Shown piece by piece: positions 1 to 12,600 of a DNA stretch of 64,000 bases. Source of the DNA: Perilla frutescens (taxonomy: Eukaryota > Streptophyta > Magnoliopsida > Lamiales > Lamiaceae); the NCBI GenBank assembly GCA_026008535.1, contig BRKX01000009.1, positions 64,825,720 to 64,889,719 of the forward strand, read 5' to 3'. Below the pieces are notes generated by a model that did not search any database, was not told where the DNA came from, and saw only the letters and a list, made by a program, of their open reading frames with translations. The position numbers were made by a program, and so were the translations under genes. How positions within the stretch are numbered: position 1 is the first letter of the stretch; the number at the start of each line of letters is the position of its first letter.

Positions 1-672
1 TGTTCGACAGAACAGATTGACAGGACGATTTATGTTCATATTTGGACAGCGATCACAAAGTATAACCACCATTCGATATAGGAGATTTCATTATGTGGAA
101 CCGGGAAAAGTAATAATTGTTGCAGAAAATCAACAATAACTGTATGACAAAGGATAATAGCAATTCCAATAAGGGCAATCCAAAAGAAAAAGAGTGTACG
201 AATCAACAATTTCTCAATTATTCATAAACGAAAACTTCAGTTTTGCAAGAATTGTCTTCATGAAAGCATTGCATTAACCTTAAAACTCATACAACCATCA
301 TAGGAAACGTGATAAGTAATAACTCTTATCAAGCTAATAACTCAATAGTTTCTGCAGGTTCTTAACTTTAAAAACTACACTTCTCCAAAATCTTTGAATG
401 TATTGAAAATTACCAATTTACCATTATCGCATGATATACGCTGAAACAATAAAGTGCAATAATAATGGTCTTTAGGAAATTTCTCCTTTCTTCATATATG
501 AATCAATAGCATGATGGAAATTCAACTAGAAACTACACCTATCAAGAAACAAATCATCAAAATGCAATCACACGTCAACAAACAAATATTAGACCACGAA
601 ACTGACTATGATCAAGTCCATTCTAGAATCTATATGAGTGCATAGTAGTAAAGAGGAACGGTAGGTACTAAC
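1..672 (-). other. Intron of the two-pore K+ channel gene
   Basis: No coding sequence was found here on either strand. A donor (GTTAGT on the minus strand) begins at 672, directly after the first half of an EF-hand, so this stretch is read as the 5' part of the intron. The exon completing the EF-hands was not found and should lie left of the window. Confidence 0.6.
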
Positions 673-1817
673 GTGACAAATCCATTGTTATCAATGTCAG
701 CAGCAAGAAACTGCGCCACAGTCATATGCTGATCGAGCACCCACTTTGCCATCCTCCTCTGCCTCTTGTCCACTCTCGCCTCAGTCAGGTAAAGGAAGGC
801 TCTAGCCACAGCAAGAGTCGACACAAGTAACCAAATTGAAGCAAAAACCCGACCACCTAATGAATGAAAAGCGCGGTCACCATATCCAACAGTGGTGACA
901 GACATAACTGAAAGATAAAAGGAGTCCAACCAGTCCATCCTCTCAACAAAATGCATAACAGCAACACCAACTCCAATGCAAATCACCACAACTCCCAATG
1001 CCAACGCAACCTTCATTCGAATCCTCAGCCTACCCTTCTTCACATCAACTATATAAAACCTACTGCCATGATCATGAACTCCCCTACCCTTGATAGTCCT
1101 CAACAGATAATTTTCTTGCAAATCAAGCATGTAACTAACCATCCCAGTCAACAATATGTCAATGAAACCGAACCCCACCAACACAAACATGATTGAAAAC
1201 AGCTTAGTCATAGTAGAATCAGGAGTTATATCACCATATCCAATTGTACACATAGTCACAATGCAAAAATACAGAGCATCAACAACAGGGTGAGTCTCAG
1301 TTCCCTTGAAATTACCCCTACAAACAGAGTATATAACAACACCAAGAATCAAATACAAAATCAAAAGCACAAAACCCTGCCTCACAACCCATTGATTACC
1401 AAACTGCGGCCGCTCCGGCTCCGAAAAATCACATTTTTCAATGATATTAGCCATGGCAGGTGCAGTCTTGGACCTATGCAGATTCTTGGAAGCAGGAAAT
1501 TTTGGCAAAGATCGTTGCTTTTCTTGATCAAGACTCGATTTTTGATGATCAAAATCGAAACTCTCATTATCATGTGATGAGGGCTTAGGAGAATTCTGGG
1601 TTAAACCTAAAGCTTCAAGAAAATCTGGGGTGGTCGATGATGAGGGAGATGTGGAGGGGCCAAAAATCAGCCTGTCTTTTAGTTCTCTCGATGAAGGAGT
1701 GAGAGGGGAGGGTGGAATGGAAATTTCACCGTCCTCCGGTAGAGTGCGGAGAAAGGGCGGCGGCGGCGGCCGGGGCCTTCTGGGACTGCTGTAAGGGAGG
1801 AGTGGCTCTTTCTCCAT
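673..1817 (-). CDS. Two-pore K+ channel (TPK/KCO family), first exon, partial gene
   Basis: Tandem-pore potassium channel, a family that mostly acts at the vacuolar membrane as a dimer, gated by Ca2+ and 14-3-3 proteins. Seen in the sequence: a Pro-rich cytosolic N-terminus; an RSKTAP motif near residue 117 matching the 14-3-3 site of TPKs; the first transmembrane-pore-transmembrane unit with filter TIGYGD near residue 190; the second with TVGYGD near residue 312; and the start of an EF-hand (DIDNNGFV) at the C-terminal end. The exon encodes about 381 residues and stops in phase 2 at the donor at 672. In TPK genes the EF-hand pair is commonly split by an intron, so the remaining 50 or so residues are expected left of position 1. 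Reading past the donor gives a few non-homologous codons and a stop, which is intron. The start is the first Met, preceded by a GC-rich leader at about 1818-1880. Confidence 0.9.
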
Positions 1818-2990
1818 ATGAAACGCAGGTATCGCCGGAACTTCAAGAATTTGCGGCGCGGCGGCGGCGGAGGAGGCGACAGTGTATAACTGTATATAGG
1901 GCGGTTTGTACAGATAGAAATGTAATAATATTTGTTTGGATCAGCATGCAAGAATTAGGGTGGCACTTGGCAATGCATGAGTTGAATTGATAAATAGTAT
2001 ATAGAAAATAAATTAGAAGTTTGAATTTTGAATTATTTTGATTTTTTGGAAGTGTGAGTTTTGAGTGTAGATTTTGGGAAAATAAAATATGATGGCGTGT
2101 AGTGAACGTGGCGCTGTTTCGCCGCCATTGCCGGTCGAGTCAACGTTACCTATTATGCCAACTATTCAACTCCAATTTTGTGTGCATTAATTTATAAATG
2201 GGTAAATTATGAAATGGAATCGCCTCTTGTAAATCGTGTTGCATTTTCTATTGTAATTCTTCAATATTTTTTTTATTTTTTAATTTATTATAATTTATTT
2301 TAATTTTAAATTTTCTATTTAGAGTTCATCTATTTCAATTAGGATATATTAAAAAAATAAAATAAAATAAAACTTAGTTATGCAACACCAAATGTAACAC
2401 AAATAATAACAGAAGATTTGCTCTGGTAAATTATATTTTAATATTTATATTTTGAATTTTTTTTTAAATAGTTCATTTTTTAAAATTAATAAAACGGTAT
2501 CTACATTTTCAAAAATATTATAAATTTAATATTTGATCAATTTTTTGGTTCGAAAATCATACTTAATTGATTCTGTTTTAAGATTTTTATTTTCTAGCTG
2601 CATAAAAATAAATCATACAATCAAGAATTATTAAAGCACAATCAATGACGTACAATTTTTGGACCGTATGATTAAATGTTAGATTTGTATTTTTTTTTTT
2701 TTGGAAAAATGGATATTATTTTATTAATTTTGAAAAAGTTAGTTATTTAAAAAAAAAAGACTGTAAACATCAAAGTATAATTTACCCTATTTAAATATAA
2801 TATAGCCTCTAATTATAAGACTGTGTCAAATAGAGTATCTTGGACGTTAATATGTACACAAACTCTTCTAGGATTCTACATCCAATTAATATGAGAAGTT
2901 ACCTTATATGTTAATAAGAACATAAGTTTTACGTAATCGGAATGCACCACGTGTAATATTATGATACTTTTTGAATTTAAAAAAATATAA
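1818..2990. other. TPK 5' leader and promoter side, then AT-rich spacer
   Basis: A short GC-rich stretch with GCG/GGC triplet runs (about 1850-1880) lies just upstream of the TPK start and is probably 5' UTR. From about 2000 to 2990 the DNA is AT-rich with poly-A and poly-T runs. I see no gene. Confidence 0.5.
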
Positions 2991-2999
2991 TAATAATTA

Positions 3000-4239
3000 G
3001 GTAAATTGCCTTAAAATACATAAATTTTGGGGTGTTTTTTTATTTTTCACACGTTTTAGAAAATGTAGTTTTAATAATATGAACTTAGCCCTTGTTTGAT
3101 TTTTCATATGATTTTCAAATTCTGGTCAATTGAATCTGACGTGGCGGCCGGAGATGCCACGTGTACATCTACATGGATACTGAATTACCTTAAAATACAC
3201 AAACTTTGGGCTGATTTTATTTTTTCACACGAATTAAAAAACATCAATTGTTTTTTTGCATTTTTGTGTAATACAGAAAATTCATCAATTATTACTATAG
3301 AGTTGTTGTAGCAGACATTGTGAAATATTTTGAATTTTCTTAGTTCATGCAATATATAAAATTTAAGTTCGGAAAAATTAAATAAAATAACTATCAGACC
3401 TTTTTAGTTATTTATTTGAAGAAAAATTATAAAAATATGACTTAAGCTAGTGTAATGGTATAAATAATTGATTTTCGAATACAACAATCATCAAGTCATA
3501 AATAGTGGTCTATGACGTATTGTATACGTTGATGAACACAATCAATTAATTAAGTTAACAAATAAATTGATCACGTAGAAACTACATATTAATTTTTCAT
3601 CATATATATTTAATAGCATCTTTTGATATAACTTTATATGTAAGATAATCTCAAATAATTTTATAATTGCACATTTCCATTTATATTAATTGTTGAACAA
3701 ATTTTTAATTCGTCTATTTTATTTTCTCTAAACCTATTCATAATATAAATATGTAATGACTCCAATTTTTCCAAACGTCATAATGATAAATGTACACATC
3801 ATACACACCCTAAAGTCAGTATGATTTTTGTGCATATTAAATGAATTACATAAGATCAAAAAGATCACAACTATCAAATGATGTTGATTAAAATTTATAT
3901 ATTGTTCGATAATTAATTTTGGAAAATATAAAGTGAAGTATACATATCACATTTGCCACGTTACAAGAAAAAAGTAAAAAAAAAATTCTAAAATTGATCT
4001 TTTTTTAATCCGTGTGAAAAACAAAATCAATCCAAAGTTTATGTATTTTAAGGCAAGTTGTTCCACGTAGATGTACACATGGTCAACTCCGGCTGCCACG
4101 TCAGATTCAACTTGCCGGAATTTGAAAATCATGTGAAAAATCAAACAAGGGCTAAGTTCATATTATTAAAATTACATTTTTTAAAACGTGTGAAAAACTA
4201 AAACACTCCAAAATTTATGCATTTTAAGGCAATTTACCC
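3000..4239. mobile_element. MULE-like non-autonomous element with ~240 bp terminal inverted repeats
   Basis: The two ends are long imperfect inverted repeats, roughly 3000-3243 and 4003-4239. The left end begins GGTAAATTGCC and the right end is GGCAATTTACCC. Both arms contain a G-box-like CCACGTG/CCACGTC segment and the same short reading frame starting MIFHMIFKF in opposite orientations. The element is flanked by the 9 bp repeat TAATAATTA (2991-2999 and 4240-4248), the usual target-duplication size of Mutator-like elements. The interior (about 3245-4000) is AT-rich with no transposase. A second copy of the right border AATTTACCCTAATAATTAT lies at about 4266-4284. Confidence 0.75.
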
Positions 4240-4248
4240 TAATAATTA

Positions 4249-4994
4249 TTATTTTTTTTGATCGAATTTACCCTAATAATTATAAAAATATCACCGTCCT
4301 TTTTTCCTTGTTTGTAGCCGTATTTGTCAATAAAATAAACGTTATATTCACCAATATTCGAAGTGATAGTTTTACATAACTCTCTTGGATAACAACTGCA
4401 AATTTAGGTTTTATCGGACACATCAAAATAGTAGAGATACATGTATAGAATGGAAAGATCTGGAAGATATTCAAATTATGGAATGTATAATACAGGAAGA
4501 GATCTCGAATATATATATATATATATATATATTCACAAGAAGAAGAAAGGTTATCAGGTCAATCCTTACTAGTGATAGAGTAGAAGAGCTTCCACAGATA
4601 ACCGCAATGAATTTCTTCCACGTTGCAAAATATTATAACATGAATTTACGAAAACAACCCTGCAGCTACCGCATTGATGCATAAGATTAATGTTTCAAGC
4701 AATGCAATGCTTTAGAAGATGGATCATCACAATTCACAAGCTGCAGCTGCATAGAAAATTGTTATTTCTTGAACAGCCACAACACAAATAGACTCATAAA
4801 GTTATTCAAAGCTCTATCAGTAGTAATAGGGGCTAAAATTCTGGACAATACAATGTGATAAAAATAAAATTCCAACCTCCAAACAACATTTTATCCATAT
4901 GAAGGAAATTACAATATCTCAATATGTAATCATGCCTTGTATAAAATCACACAACGTCCCACATGATATTTTGGAAGATGGCTGCGAAAGCTAT
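4249..4994. other. Spacer and PDCD5 3' flank, with an (AT)n tract
   Basis: AT-rich DNA with an (AT)n microsatellite at about 4508-4530. The part next to 4995 is probably 3' UTR of the PDCD5 gene. No further gene is supported. Confidence 0.5.
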
Positions 4995-7399
4995 CTAATC
5001 GTCGTCAAGAACGCTCGTACGCCTCCTAATCTGAAAACACCAGACCACAAATCAACACAGATAAAAACTAATGATATGCAAAGTTCATGAAGGATTGAAT
5101 ATCCAGTTACTTACTGTCACTTTGGTTTCTTTAGTTGTTTTTGTGTTGATCTGTTCGAGCAGCGATATGAGTTTCTCTTCAGATACCTACGTCGAAAGCA
5201 AGAAATTGAATGCTTGTGAATAGCACATTCATTTGCACAAATTTTCCCTCAGACAGCAACATTGAGAAACCTATACAATGAGACATGAGAAATTGGTAGC
5301 ATAGCTCAGCAAGCTACCTTCTCAACAATCTGACCCATTTGAGCAGCTCTCAGTATTACATCCTCAACTCCCCTGGCCTTCTCGGGTTTTACCAGCGCAA
5401 TTCGAGCAACTGCACGTATATACACACAGGAGTTAATGCAGCATAATGTGGATGGCTGCACCACAAGAATCTAAGAATGATAATAAAACATCATACATTA
5501 TTTGCAGCCTGTTTCTACAGTTGATTTCTGTCTCTCTTTATCATTCATTTGGAGAAGTTAGTCTTAGAAAATATAAGACGTCAAAAGTTCAAAAAGTTTT
5601 ATTCCAATTTCAAATCATACACCATGTTCAACAATTCCACTTACGTCTTGCCCGTGCTTCAGATGTCAAAATTTGCGTTAGCATCAGTTGTCTCTGTTCC
5701 TCTGCCTCCCTAAATGAAATCAGGAATTAAAATCAAGAAAAGAATTAAAGAAAAACTTCTGAGACAAACCATTTGTCAGAGACTTCCAAGTAAAAATGAC
5801 AGGTAAACTAGATAACAGAACAGATAAGTCCACCTTTTAGCTTCCTCCTGGGCTTTATGCTGCTCAGGACCTTGACCTTGACCTTGATGACTACCCTGTA
5901 GGTAAATAACCGAGTAAACACTACATGCCAAGAACGAGGAAAACAAAGAGAGGATACACTAATAGTCTAATACATCGGAAAAAATAAAAATAAAATAAAA
6001 TGCAATTACTACCGCGCCACGTTGCGCCATTAGCTCCTGCATTCTCCTTTGCCTGATCGCTTCCAATTCCGGGTCAGCCTAAAATATAGTTACAGCATTA
6101 AAATAAAACCATAAATAGGGACATCATAATTTGATAAAAAGAAATTAAAAAAAAAAATCAACAAAGAAACCAATCCAAATATTGTTCAATAACACAATTA
6201 GAATAGCATTTGCATACTCCCTCAACAATAAACATCTACCAATTTCTGGGCACAAAATCAATCAGAAGCAATTCTAGAGAAACTGACAAGATGTAGACCT
6301 TATCCATCTTCTTTACTTTCCTTTACTCCATTCTTGTTTCAAAATTTGCAACCATTCATCACTTTTTCCATTTCTGTAGGTCCATTATTAAGTTCACTAA
6401 ATAACCATACATACATAGGCTGCTTCTACTTGCTGGCTATGCTGTTAATCAGCCAGTTGAACTAGTTACTATTTTTACACTTTTTATGAATTCATCAGAT
6501 ACAAACCACCCGATGTTTTGATACCATGGAATCACTTCCTTTTGTCTTGCAAAGACACCATAAGTAACAATTTTGGAAGCTTATAAATAAACTCTGTTGA
6601 GCATATATAATTTTGGTAAGAATATATAATTCTTCACTAAGAAACGACAGTTGAGCATCTTATGTCATAATGGCGACAGAAACAGCTAAATCTAGTGTTA
6701 CATAATATAACTTCGATCAGTCCACAAAAGTACCAACCAAAACAGATTCATGATTTAAAAAAAATAAATCAAAATTAACAGCAAGTTGTCACTCAACAGT
6801 CAACAGCAAACCATCTAGTAACAACCCCATCACATTATCCCACATTTTCCAGAAACATGTTACAAACATCGAATTTCACAGAGCGTACAAGTTCCATTTT
6901 CCTTTTAATCTTACTTTAAGCACTGAGGCTAACCACCAAAACTTTAGAAGTGACATGTTTTCCGAGCTCAATCGACAATCGTTAGCATGTAATCAAAGCT
7001 ACAGCTTACAGGTTTCACGAAAGCATACAACAAAAAAGGAAACTTTATCATCTAGTAATTCTTCAACATGAGATAATCTGGTTTTCCCTACGAATTCAAC
7101 AACCCTAATTTCATTAACCAAATCATATCCTACTCCAAAATCAAAAAAATTGACATCAGAACCCATACGATCAGCAAAATTGAACAAGAATGAGAGTGAA
7201 AAAAACACCAGAATCAGCTGGCTGAAGAAGTTCAAACTAACTGAATCAAAAAAAGCCGAAAAAAAATATACAGATAGAGAGAGTTACTGCAAATTCATAA
7301 TCAATTCGACAAGAAAATTTCCAAGCAACGATAAAATACTGCTGATCCAAAAAATAGATGGATAAATCGAGTAAAGAGTTGGAAAATTTTGCTCACCAT
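4995..7399 (-). CDS. PDCD5: Programmed cell death protein 5 homologue (PDCD5/TFAR19, DNA-binding)
   Basis: Small conserved nuclear/cytosolic protein of the PDCD5/TFAR19 family, linked to programmed cell death and able to bind DNA. Seven coding exons on the minus strand: 7397-7399, 6013-6078, 5834-5895, 5645-5709, 5318-5409, 5115-5186, 4995-5030. All have GT-AG borders and compatible phases, giving 396 bp (131 residues plus stop). Recognised landmarks: ADPELEAIRQRRMQELMAQ after the initial Met, a Gly/Gln-rich stretch, EEQRQLMLTQILTSEARARL, a central helical part containing VKPEKARGVEDVILRAAQ, and the tail IRRRTSVLDDD. The first coding exon contributes only the ATG, separated from the rest by a 1.3 kb intron; this is the least certain piece. 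Length fits the family. Upstream GC-rich DNA (about 7490-7590) is the likely promoter. Confidence 0.9.
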
Positions 7400-7590
7400 T
7401 TTTTTCCCGCAGATTTGAATTCAGTGACTGCTGTAAAAAAAAAAAAAGAGTATTAAAAGAAAAGGAAATTTTGAGCATTTATTCTCGCGGCCCACGGGCC
7501 CGCTATTGCGTCCGAATTACGCTGTCGGGCCGGGTTTATCCGCCTCTTTATTCTTACCCGGTTTGCTGGCGGGTCTTCTCCGGTGCGGTC
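7400..7590 (-). promoter_or_regulatory. Probable PDCD5 leader and promoter region
   Basis: The DNA just upstream of the PDCD5 ATG has an A-run (about 7433-7447) and then a GC-rich segment with GGGCCCGC and GGGCCGGG at about 7490-7560, unlike the AT-rich spacer further out. GGGCC-type boxes are common near starts of housekeeping plant genes. No mapped start site or clear TATA box. Confidence 0.35.
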
Positions 7591-7700
7591 TCTCTCCAAT
7601 TTCCTTCAATTCTCAAAACAACATTCTTCATTTTATAAATATTTATTAGAATGTAATATATTTATTTGTTTCAAGAATTTTATATATAATACTAGAATGG
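7591..7700. repeat. Direct repeat, left copy (partner at 9030-9135)
   Basis: About 105 bp beginning AATTTCCTTCAATTCTCAAA and running through an AT-rich tract, clearly similar to 9030-9135 in the same orientation with scattered mismatches. The copies are 1.44 kb apart and bracket the hammerhead-like segment and an AT-rich stretch. It may be a local duplication or the edges of an old insertion. Confidence 0.6.
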
Positions 7701-7785
7701 GAATACAATCAAATGTCACGGGATGGGAGACCTTCTTTCTCGGACGCATGCCCACACTTGCCTTCGACGGGGCTTTCCGAGGGAC

Positions 7786-7843
7786 TACTGGTTTTGCCCT
7801 GCCATCAGACTCATCAGGGGAGCAGCATCAGCACCCAACCAAG
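7786..7843 (-). ncRNA. Degenerate type III hammerhead ribozyme, probable retrozyme remnant
   Basis: On the minus strand the order of a type III hammerhead can be laid out by hand. Stem III is UUGGU (7843-7839 side) pairing ACCAG. The cleavage-site triplet is GUU, followed by a stem I hairpin GGGUGC...GCUCCC with a U-U internal mismatch. Then come the core CUGAUGA (7817-7811), a stem II hairpin GUCUG-AUGG-CAGGGC with one bulged G, and AAAA where GAAA is required. Both departures from consensus (GUC to GUU at the cleavage site; G12 to A) fall at positions where a CpG would have become TpG or CpA, as expected from decay of methylated DNA. The surrounding segment, about 7715-7885, is much more GC-rich than its neighbours. 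Plant retrozymes carry such motifs in their LTRs. Predicted inactive. Confidence 0.5.
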
Positions 7844-7885
7844 TTTTCATTCACCTCATACTTAATGCCCTCCTCACAGCTCATG

Positions 7886-9005
7886 AGTATTTGACTTTTT
7901 TGAAGTTTTTATATGGTTATCATAAATAATGATTGTGAATATATATTGACTAGATATAAAACTGTCCAACAAATTAAAAAAAATAGTAGTAATTTAATTA
8001 TTTAGTTTCTGGTTTTAGTTCATTATTTAGTTTCTTGAGAAATAAAATATATAAGATATATTTGAACAAAATATACAAATATATTGCAATATTTATTATT
8101 TTATTTATTTAGAACAAGCATGTAATGCCATTATAAAAAAAATGTAATACAAGTTGACCCATACAGTGTGTTTTTTTAATCGATATATATTGTGAATTCC
8201 TATCTTTTTTTTTATTCTCGTAAGAGTTTAAATAGTAATTTGTCTTTGTCATTATCGATATACACTTTTAGATATATTCCCATGATAATATGATAACAAA
8301 TATGTTATCTAATCAATATCAAATTAAATATTTTTTTCTATTTACTTATTCTAAATATTAAATGATAACAAATATTCATTTATAATCAAGTAATCAACAT
8401 ATATAAGATTAAATAGATTTGTCTAATACATAATAGATTTGTCAAAAGTATCTATTAGATATATGTATATACAAACATATATGTTGATTTTGTTTTTATT
8501 CTATTTCAATTAAATAATTAAATGGTCGCATAGTATTCTGAAATATTTTCAAATTAAATATATTTAAAAATTGAATTTATTTATTCAAATTTAAATATAT
8601 ATATATATTAGTTTCTTATTAAATATATATTAAAAATTTAATTTTTTTAATTCAATATATAAAACATTCAAATAAATATATTGAATTTTGAAAATTTAAA
8701 TCTATTTATGGTTGCAATTTTAAATATATTAAATATATTTAAAAGAAATTAAATCTTAAATATTATAATGTTTTTGTAGTATATTTATCCCACGTCGAAA
8801 TATAACGTGTAATGTTCTCTATGAATATACTATAAATTCTAATTGTCTAACAATAAAATTAGGAAATGGAAATCTTCTGTTTACTTTGTCACTCTCTCCC
8901 TTATCTATTTCAGTCTTTTAATTTTTATACTTTTCAACTACATGGTATTTTATACTTTTTTTATAATTATAATTTCAAATAAGAAAGAATAATTATACAT
9001 ATTTG
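7886..9005. other. AT-rich spacer
   Basis: Very AT-rich DNA with ATATAT runs and many repeats of AAATATATT-type words. No gene or clear element boundary apart from the hairpin at its right end. Confidence 0.5.
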
Positions 9006-9031
9006 ATCCGTGCATTGCACCGGAATTATTC
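9006..9031 (+). mobile_element. Possible Helitron 3' terminus
   Basis: A palindrome CCGTGCATTGCACCGG is followed 7 bases later by CTAA and then T. A GC hairpin shortly before a CTRR-T end is the hallmark of Helitron 3' termini. No 5' TC end or coding part was identified, so this is a motif-level call only. Confidence 0.35.
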
Positions 9032-9135
9032 TAATTTCCTTCAATTCTCAAAGCAACATTCTTCTTTTTTTAAATATTTTATTAGAATATAATATATTTG
9101 TTTGTTTCCAGAACTATGCATATATATTTCTAGAT
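9032..9135. repeat. Direct repeat, right copy (partner at 7591-7700)
   Basis: Starts AATTTCCTTCAATTCTCAAA immediately after the possible Helitron end and matches the left copy for about 105 bp. Confidence 0.6.
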
Positions 9136-9694
9136 ACCATTGTTTACTGGAGTTCTTGGATTTTCGATAGTATATATAATTATTTATTTTATAATTGTTT
9201 TTCACATTGCTTGTATTTTATTATAATAATGTATCATAATATCATTTACTTTGAAGTGTATATTTGGATGTGTTTGCTTATTAACGTCCTTGGACGATTT
9301 AAGTACGAATTAGGTCAAAATTGTTTATTTGTTGGATTCGTCGAATGTTCATGAAAAATTATTTTTCATGTCCCGTAAGGATGACCTACTAGTGAAATAG
9401 ATGATAACATAACTGAAAATGTCATGAATTCGAATTTAACAACGTTTTAGATCGAGCTACTCAGAACGTACCGATAAGTAGCGATCGTGGGTCATTCTTC
9501 AAAACAACGTAAACAGCAGATTGGATAAAACCATGACCAAGATATTCATTCATGAACCATCAAAATGTACTTTACCAGATACACAACCTTTAACACACAA
9601 AAAAAAATATATATATTACAATCTATAGCGAAACAGTGTGTATTATTACAGAGATAAAAGACCCCAACACGTCGAACTACATCGCGTCGAACCG
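9136..9694. other. Spacer and 3' flank of the carbinolamine dehydratase gene
   Basis: Unremarkable sequence. The part next to 9695 is probably 3' UTR. No gene seen. Confidence 0.45.
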
Positions 9695-12600
9695 TTACTT
9701 GTTAACGGGCGTTATCCTTAGAAGGTTGTGAAGATTGAGTCCACTGATCTTGGCAGCAAGTATGAAATCATTCTCAGTGAGTCCATCTACAACCATGAGG
9801 AAAACTAAGTTCATGGAGCAACTTCAACTGAAATACGCGGGCAATTAAAAAAGTCGAAAAGTGATATGCTTGTCGGATCAAAGTAAGCATCGTCTCCATT
9901 GTTCAATGGAAGATGGTTCATGTTTGTCTAATCCTTAGTATCAATGCATGCAAGCTTGATGTCAAAGAGATCAATGGTGAATAAATTCCAAAGATATGAA
10001 CTATATGGTCCACGAGAAGAAGATTTTACAATCGGAATAAACAAGATATATGAGCTTGATGGCTTGATCATCTCATGGCTTTTGAGAGAGATTATAGATA
10101 CTTATATTTTCAGGTTGATTGAACATTAAGGAGTTCATTCATAAGTTTCAACAAACGATAACTTGTAACTTCCAGCACCGATAACCAACCAGAATCAAGA
10201 GAGTAATGTTAGGTGACCTTACCCACTGCATGAGTCCATATATCAATATTCACGTTGTTCCATCCGACAAGATGAAGATCTGGGTGGTGACCTATATCAG
10301 AGACATGTATTGCAGAAAACAATGAGTAAGAGAACAGTAGTCAAAGTAGATGGGACATCAGGATTAACAGATCTGTAACTATAATCCCAGCGCAAGCCTT
10401 CTCTTCCACCATTAAAAAACCAAAGGAAAAATTCCGTTGATGCATAAGGTTATTTTCTAACTAAAGACACAAAGCTGGACAAAATCATTCGGAATTGGTT
10501 TAAAGTGCTCAACATCACCATGAAGTTTTATACATTGAAGTCCATTTATAAAGTTTTAAGTGCATGGTAGTTAATTTTAAATGAGCTTTTATCACAAGCG
10601 ACTCTTACTAAAAGTTCTGCACTATAATATGCCCAGAAGAGCCATTTAACTTTTATTCAGAAGTTCCCCAAAACGTGATCGGTTCCAAGTAGATACAGAC
10701 CTAATCCCAAACAATAGAAAGGATCAGCAAAGTACTCAAGATACCAGATGCAAATAAAATAAGTTTAAAAACAGAGAACCATATTAAAGTAGATGAATTT
10801 AATATTTTTTTCAGTGACCCAAAAAAAAAAAAAAAAAAAGAACGAACAAATAAAAAGGATCCATATCCCTCAGACTGACAAAATGATAGGATTGAGAAAA
10901 GTTAGTACAGAAAAGGAACTTTGTCCGTACACAGGAGATCAGATTAACACCCAACAAAAATGAGATAAGCTTAAGAACTATACCTTCAGCTTCTGCAACA
11001 TCAGCCACAAGTCGGAGAAATTCCATTCCTTTGACAAAAGTCTTAACTTTCCAAGACCTATGCAGCCTCAATGTACCATTTTCATTCACTAGATCCCAAC
11101 CAGGAACCTGAGTCGTAAATCAGCAATTATAAATTTCAATATGCAAATATAAGAAGACAAAACTCACAATATAAACATCCATACCCGTTGGATCAAAATG
11201 TTGGCTGTCTCCTCAGTCATAGGCCTCAGATCTTTGGAGCTGCATGGCACACACTTCTTACTTGCCAAATCTGGCATATATAGAAAAAAACCATTACCAG
11301 CAGAATATTCTCAAATCTCAATTACATTCATGGCATGAAGAGAAGAATGAAGTATGCTTCCAGAAAAACACCAGATAACCGAAGAATGTGTGGCGCATTT
11401 CCGAAAGAGAAAACTTAATATGAATCTTTCTACTTCAAAATCAAATTCTCAGGCTCACACTATCCATACTCTGTCACCAATTCAGAGGGTGAAAATGTAA
11501 CTACCTATACCTCAGCATGTCTTTTACACCAATGACCATTCAGTCCCCTTGAAAGATAGACTTAAGGTTAGTGCTTGCCATCCTTTTCACCTCTCATTCC
11601 CAAATAATTTATTTTCTTCAAAATGTATTACCTATCCTCCACAAACCCCTTTTGCACATCATCATTCTCAGTACATTGAATTGTTGAAAAAAATATCCTA
11701 CTAAAAATAAACAAAAGGACTCCACTACATAGTTCAAGTTAAGCAAACGAATCGCTAGCGCCATCAGCATTAAAGAAAACTGAACATCTATAATCAGCAG
11801 TAGCAGCTCCAGCACGACCACTAACCTTGGTTAGCACAAAAAGCCCTAATCCCATTAAGACTGCTAAAACTCGACAAGCTTCCTTCATGGCCTTGAGGTC
11901 TATCAGCAACTCGAATACTCAAGCTGTCCAAGACACAAATTTGTGCACACAATGCAATCGTAAATTCATAAACCTGATACAGGCATCTAATGTTCGAGGA
12001 ACAGCTGCCATTAAGATGTCCAACACAGCACAATTCTCTACTGACCTAAAATTTTCCGCATGCATTTCACAACACCATGCTGCTTAAGTTAAGAAGGTGT
12101 GCATCAAACATATAGAAATATGATCTGACATGCATAATTGACATTAATGCAACTCCACTGCTGAGATCTCCAAATCTACTCCACAATGAGTCATAGAAGG
12201 TCACGAATAACAAATTCATGCACTCAGTTCATTTTTCTTATCAATTATTAGCCATTGTTACTTAGGGACGGGGCTGGTTCCTCATTCATACACATACCAA
12301 ATCAAAATAGCAAGTAAAAGTCAAAGCTCTTACTAATTCACATACATAAATACATTAACAAATTATAAGCTGAACAAACAAGGGACACAAGAAATAAAGA
12401 AATGCCAAGTAATAATTAGGAATAAAGCACACTAAAGTATCCATTACTAAACTGTAGTGAAGATCAGCGGATTTAACTCAATTGTTCATCCACATATGCC
12501 GACCCGATGTGCTCAAACAGACATTCAGCAATTCAATGTGTCTCACAAGGATAGAAAAGCTATACTAACATTTTACGTATATTTTGCTTAGAAAATTAAA

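Noticed and set aside
3096..4144. Two similar short proteins on opposite strands, both starting MIFHMIFKF
   Set aside because: They are the two arms of the inverted-repeat element at 3000-4239, not genes.
7723..7929. Short plus-strand proteins in the GC-rich island
   Set aside because: No family resemblance and no splice or start context. The minus-strand RNA fold explains the segment better. A resemblance of GGATGGGAGACC to 5S rRNA was considered but does not extend.
9944..10129. 61-residue plus-strand frame in the dehydratase gene
   Set aside because: It lies inside the last intron, on the opposite strand, with no recognisable similarity.
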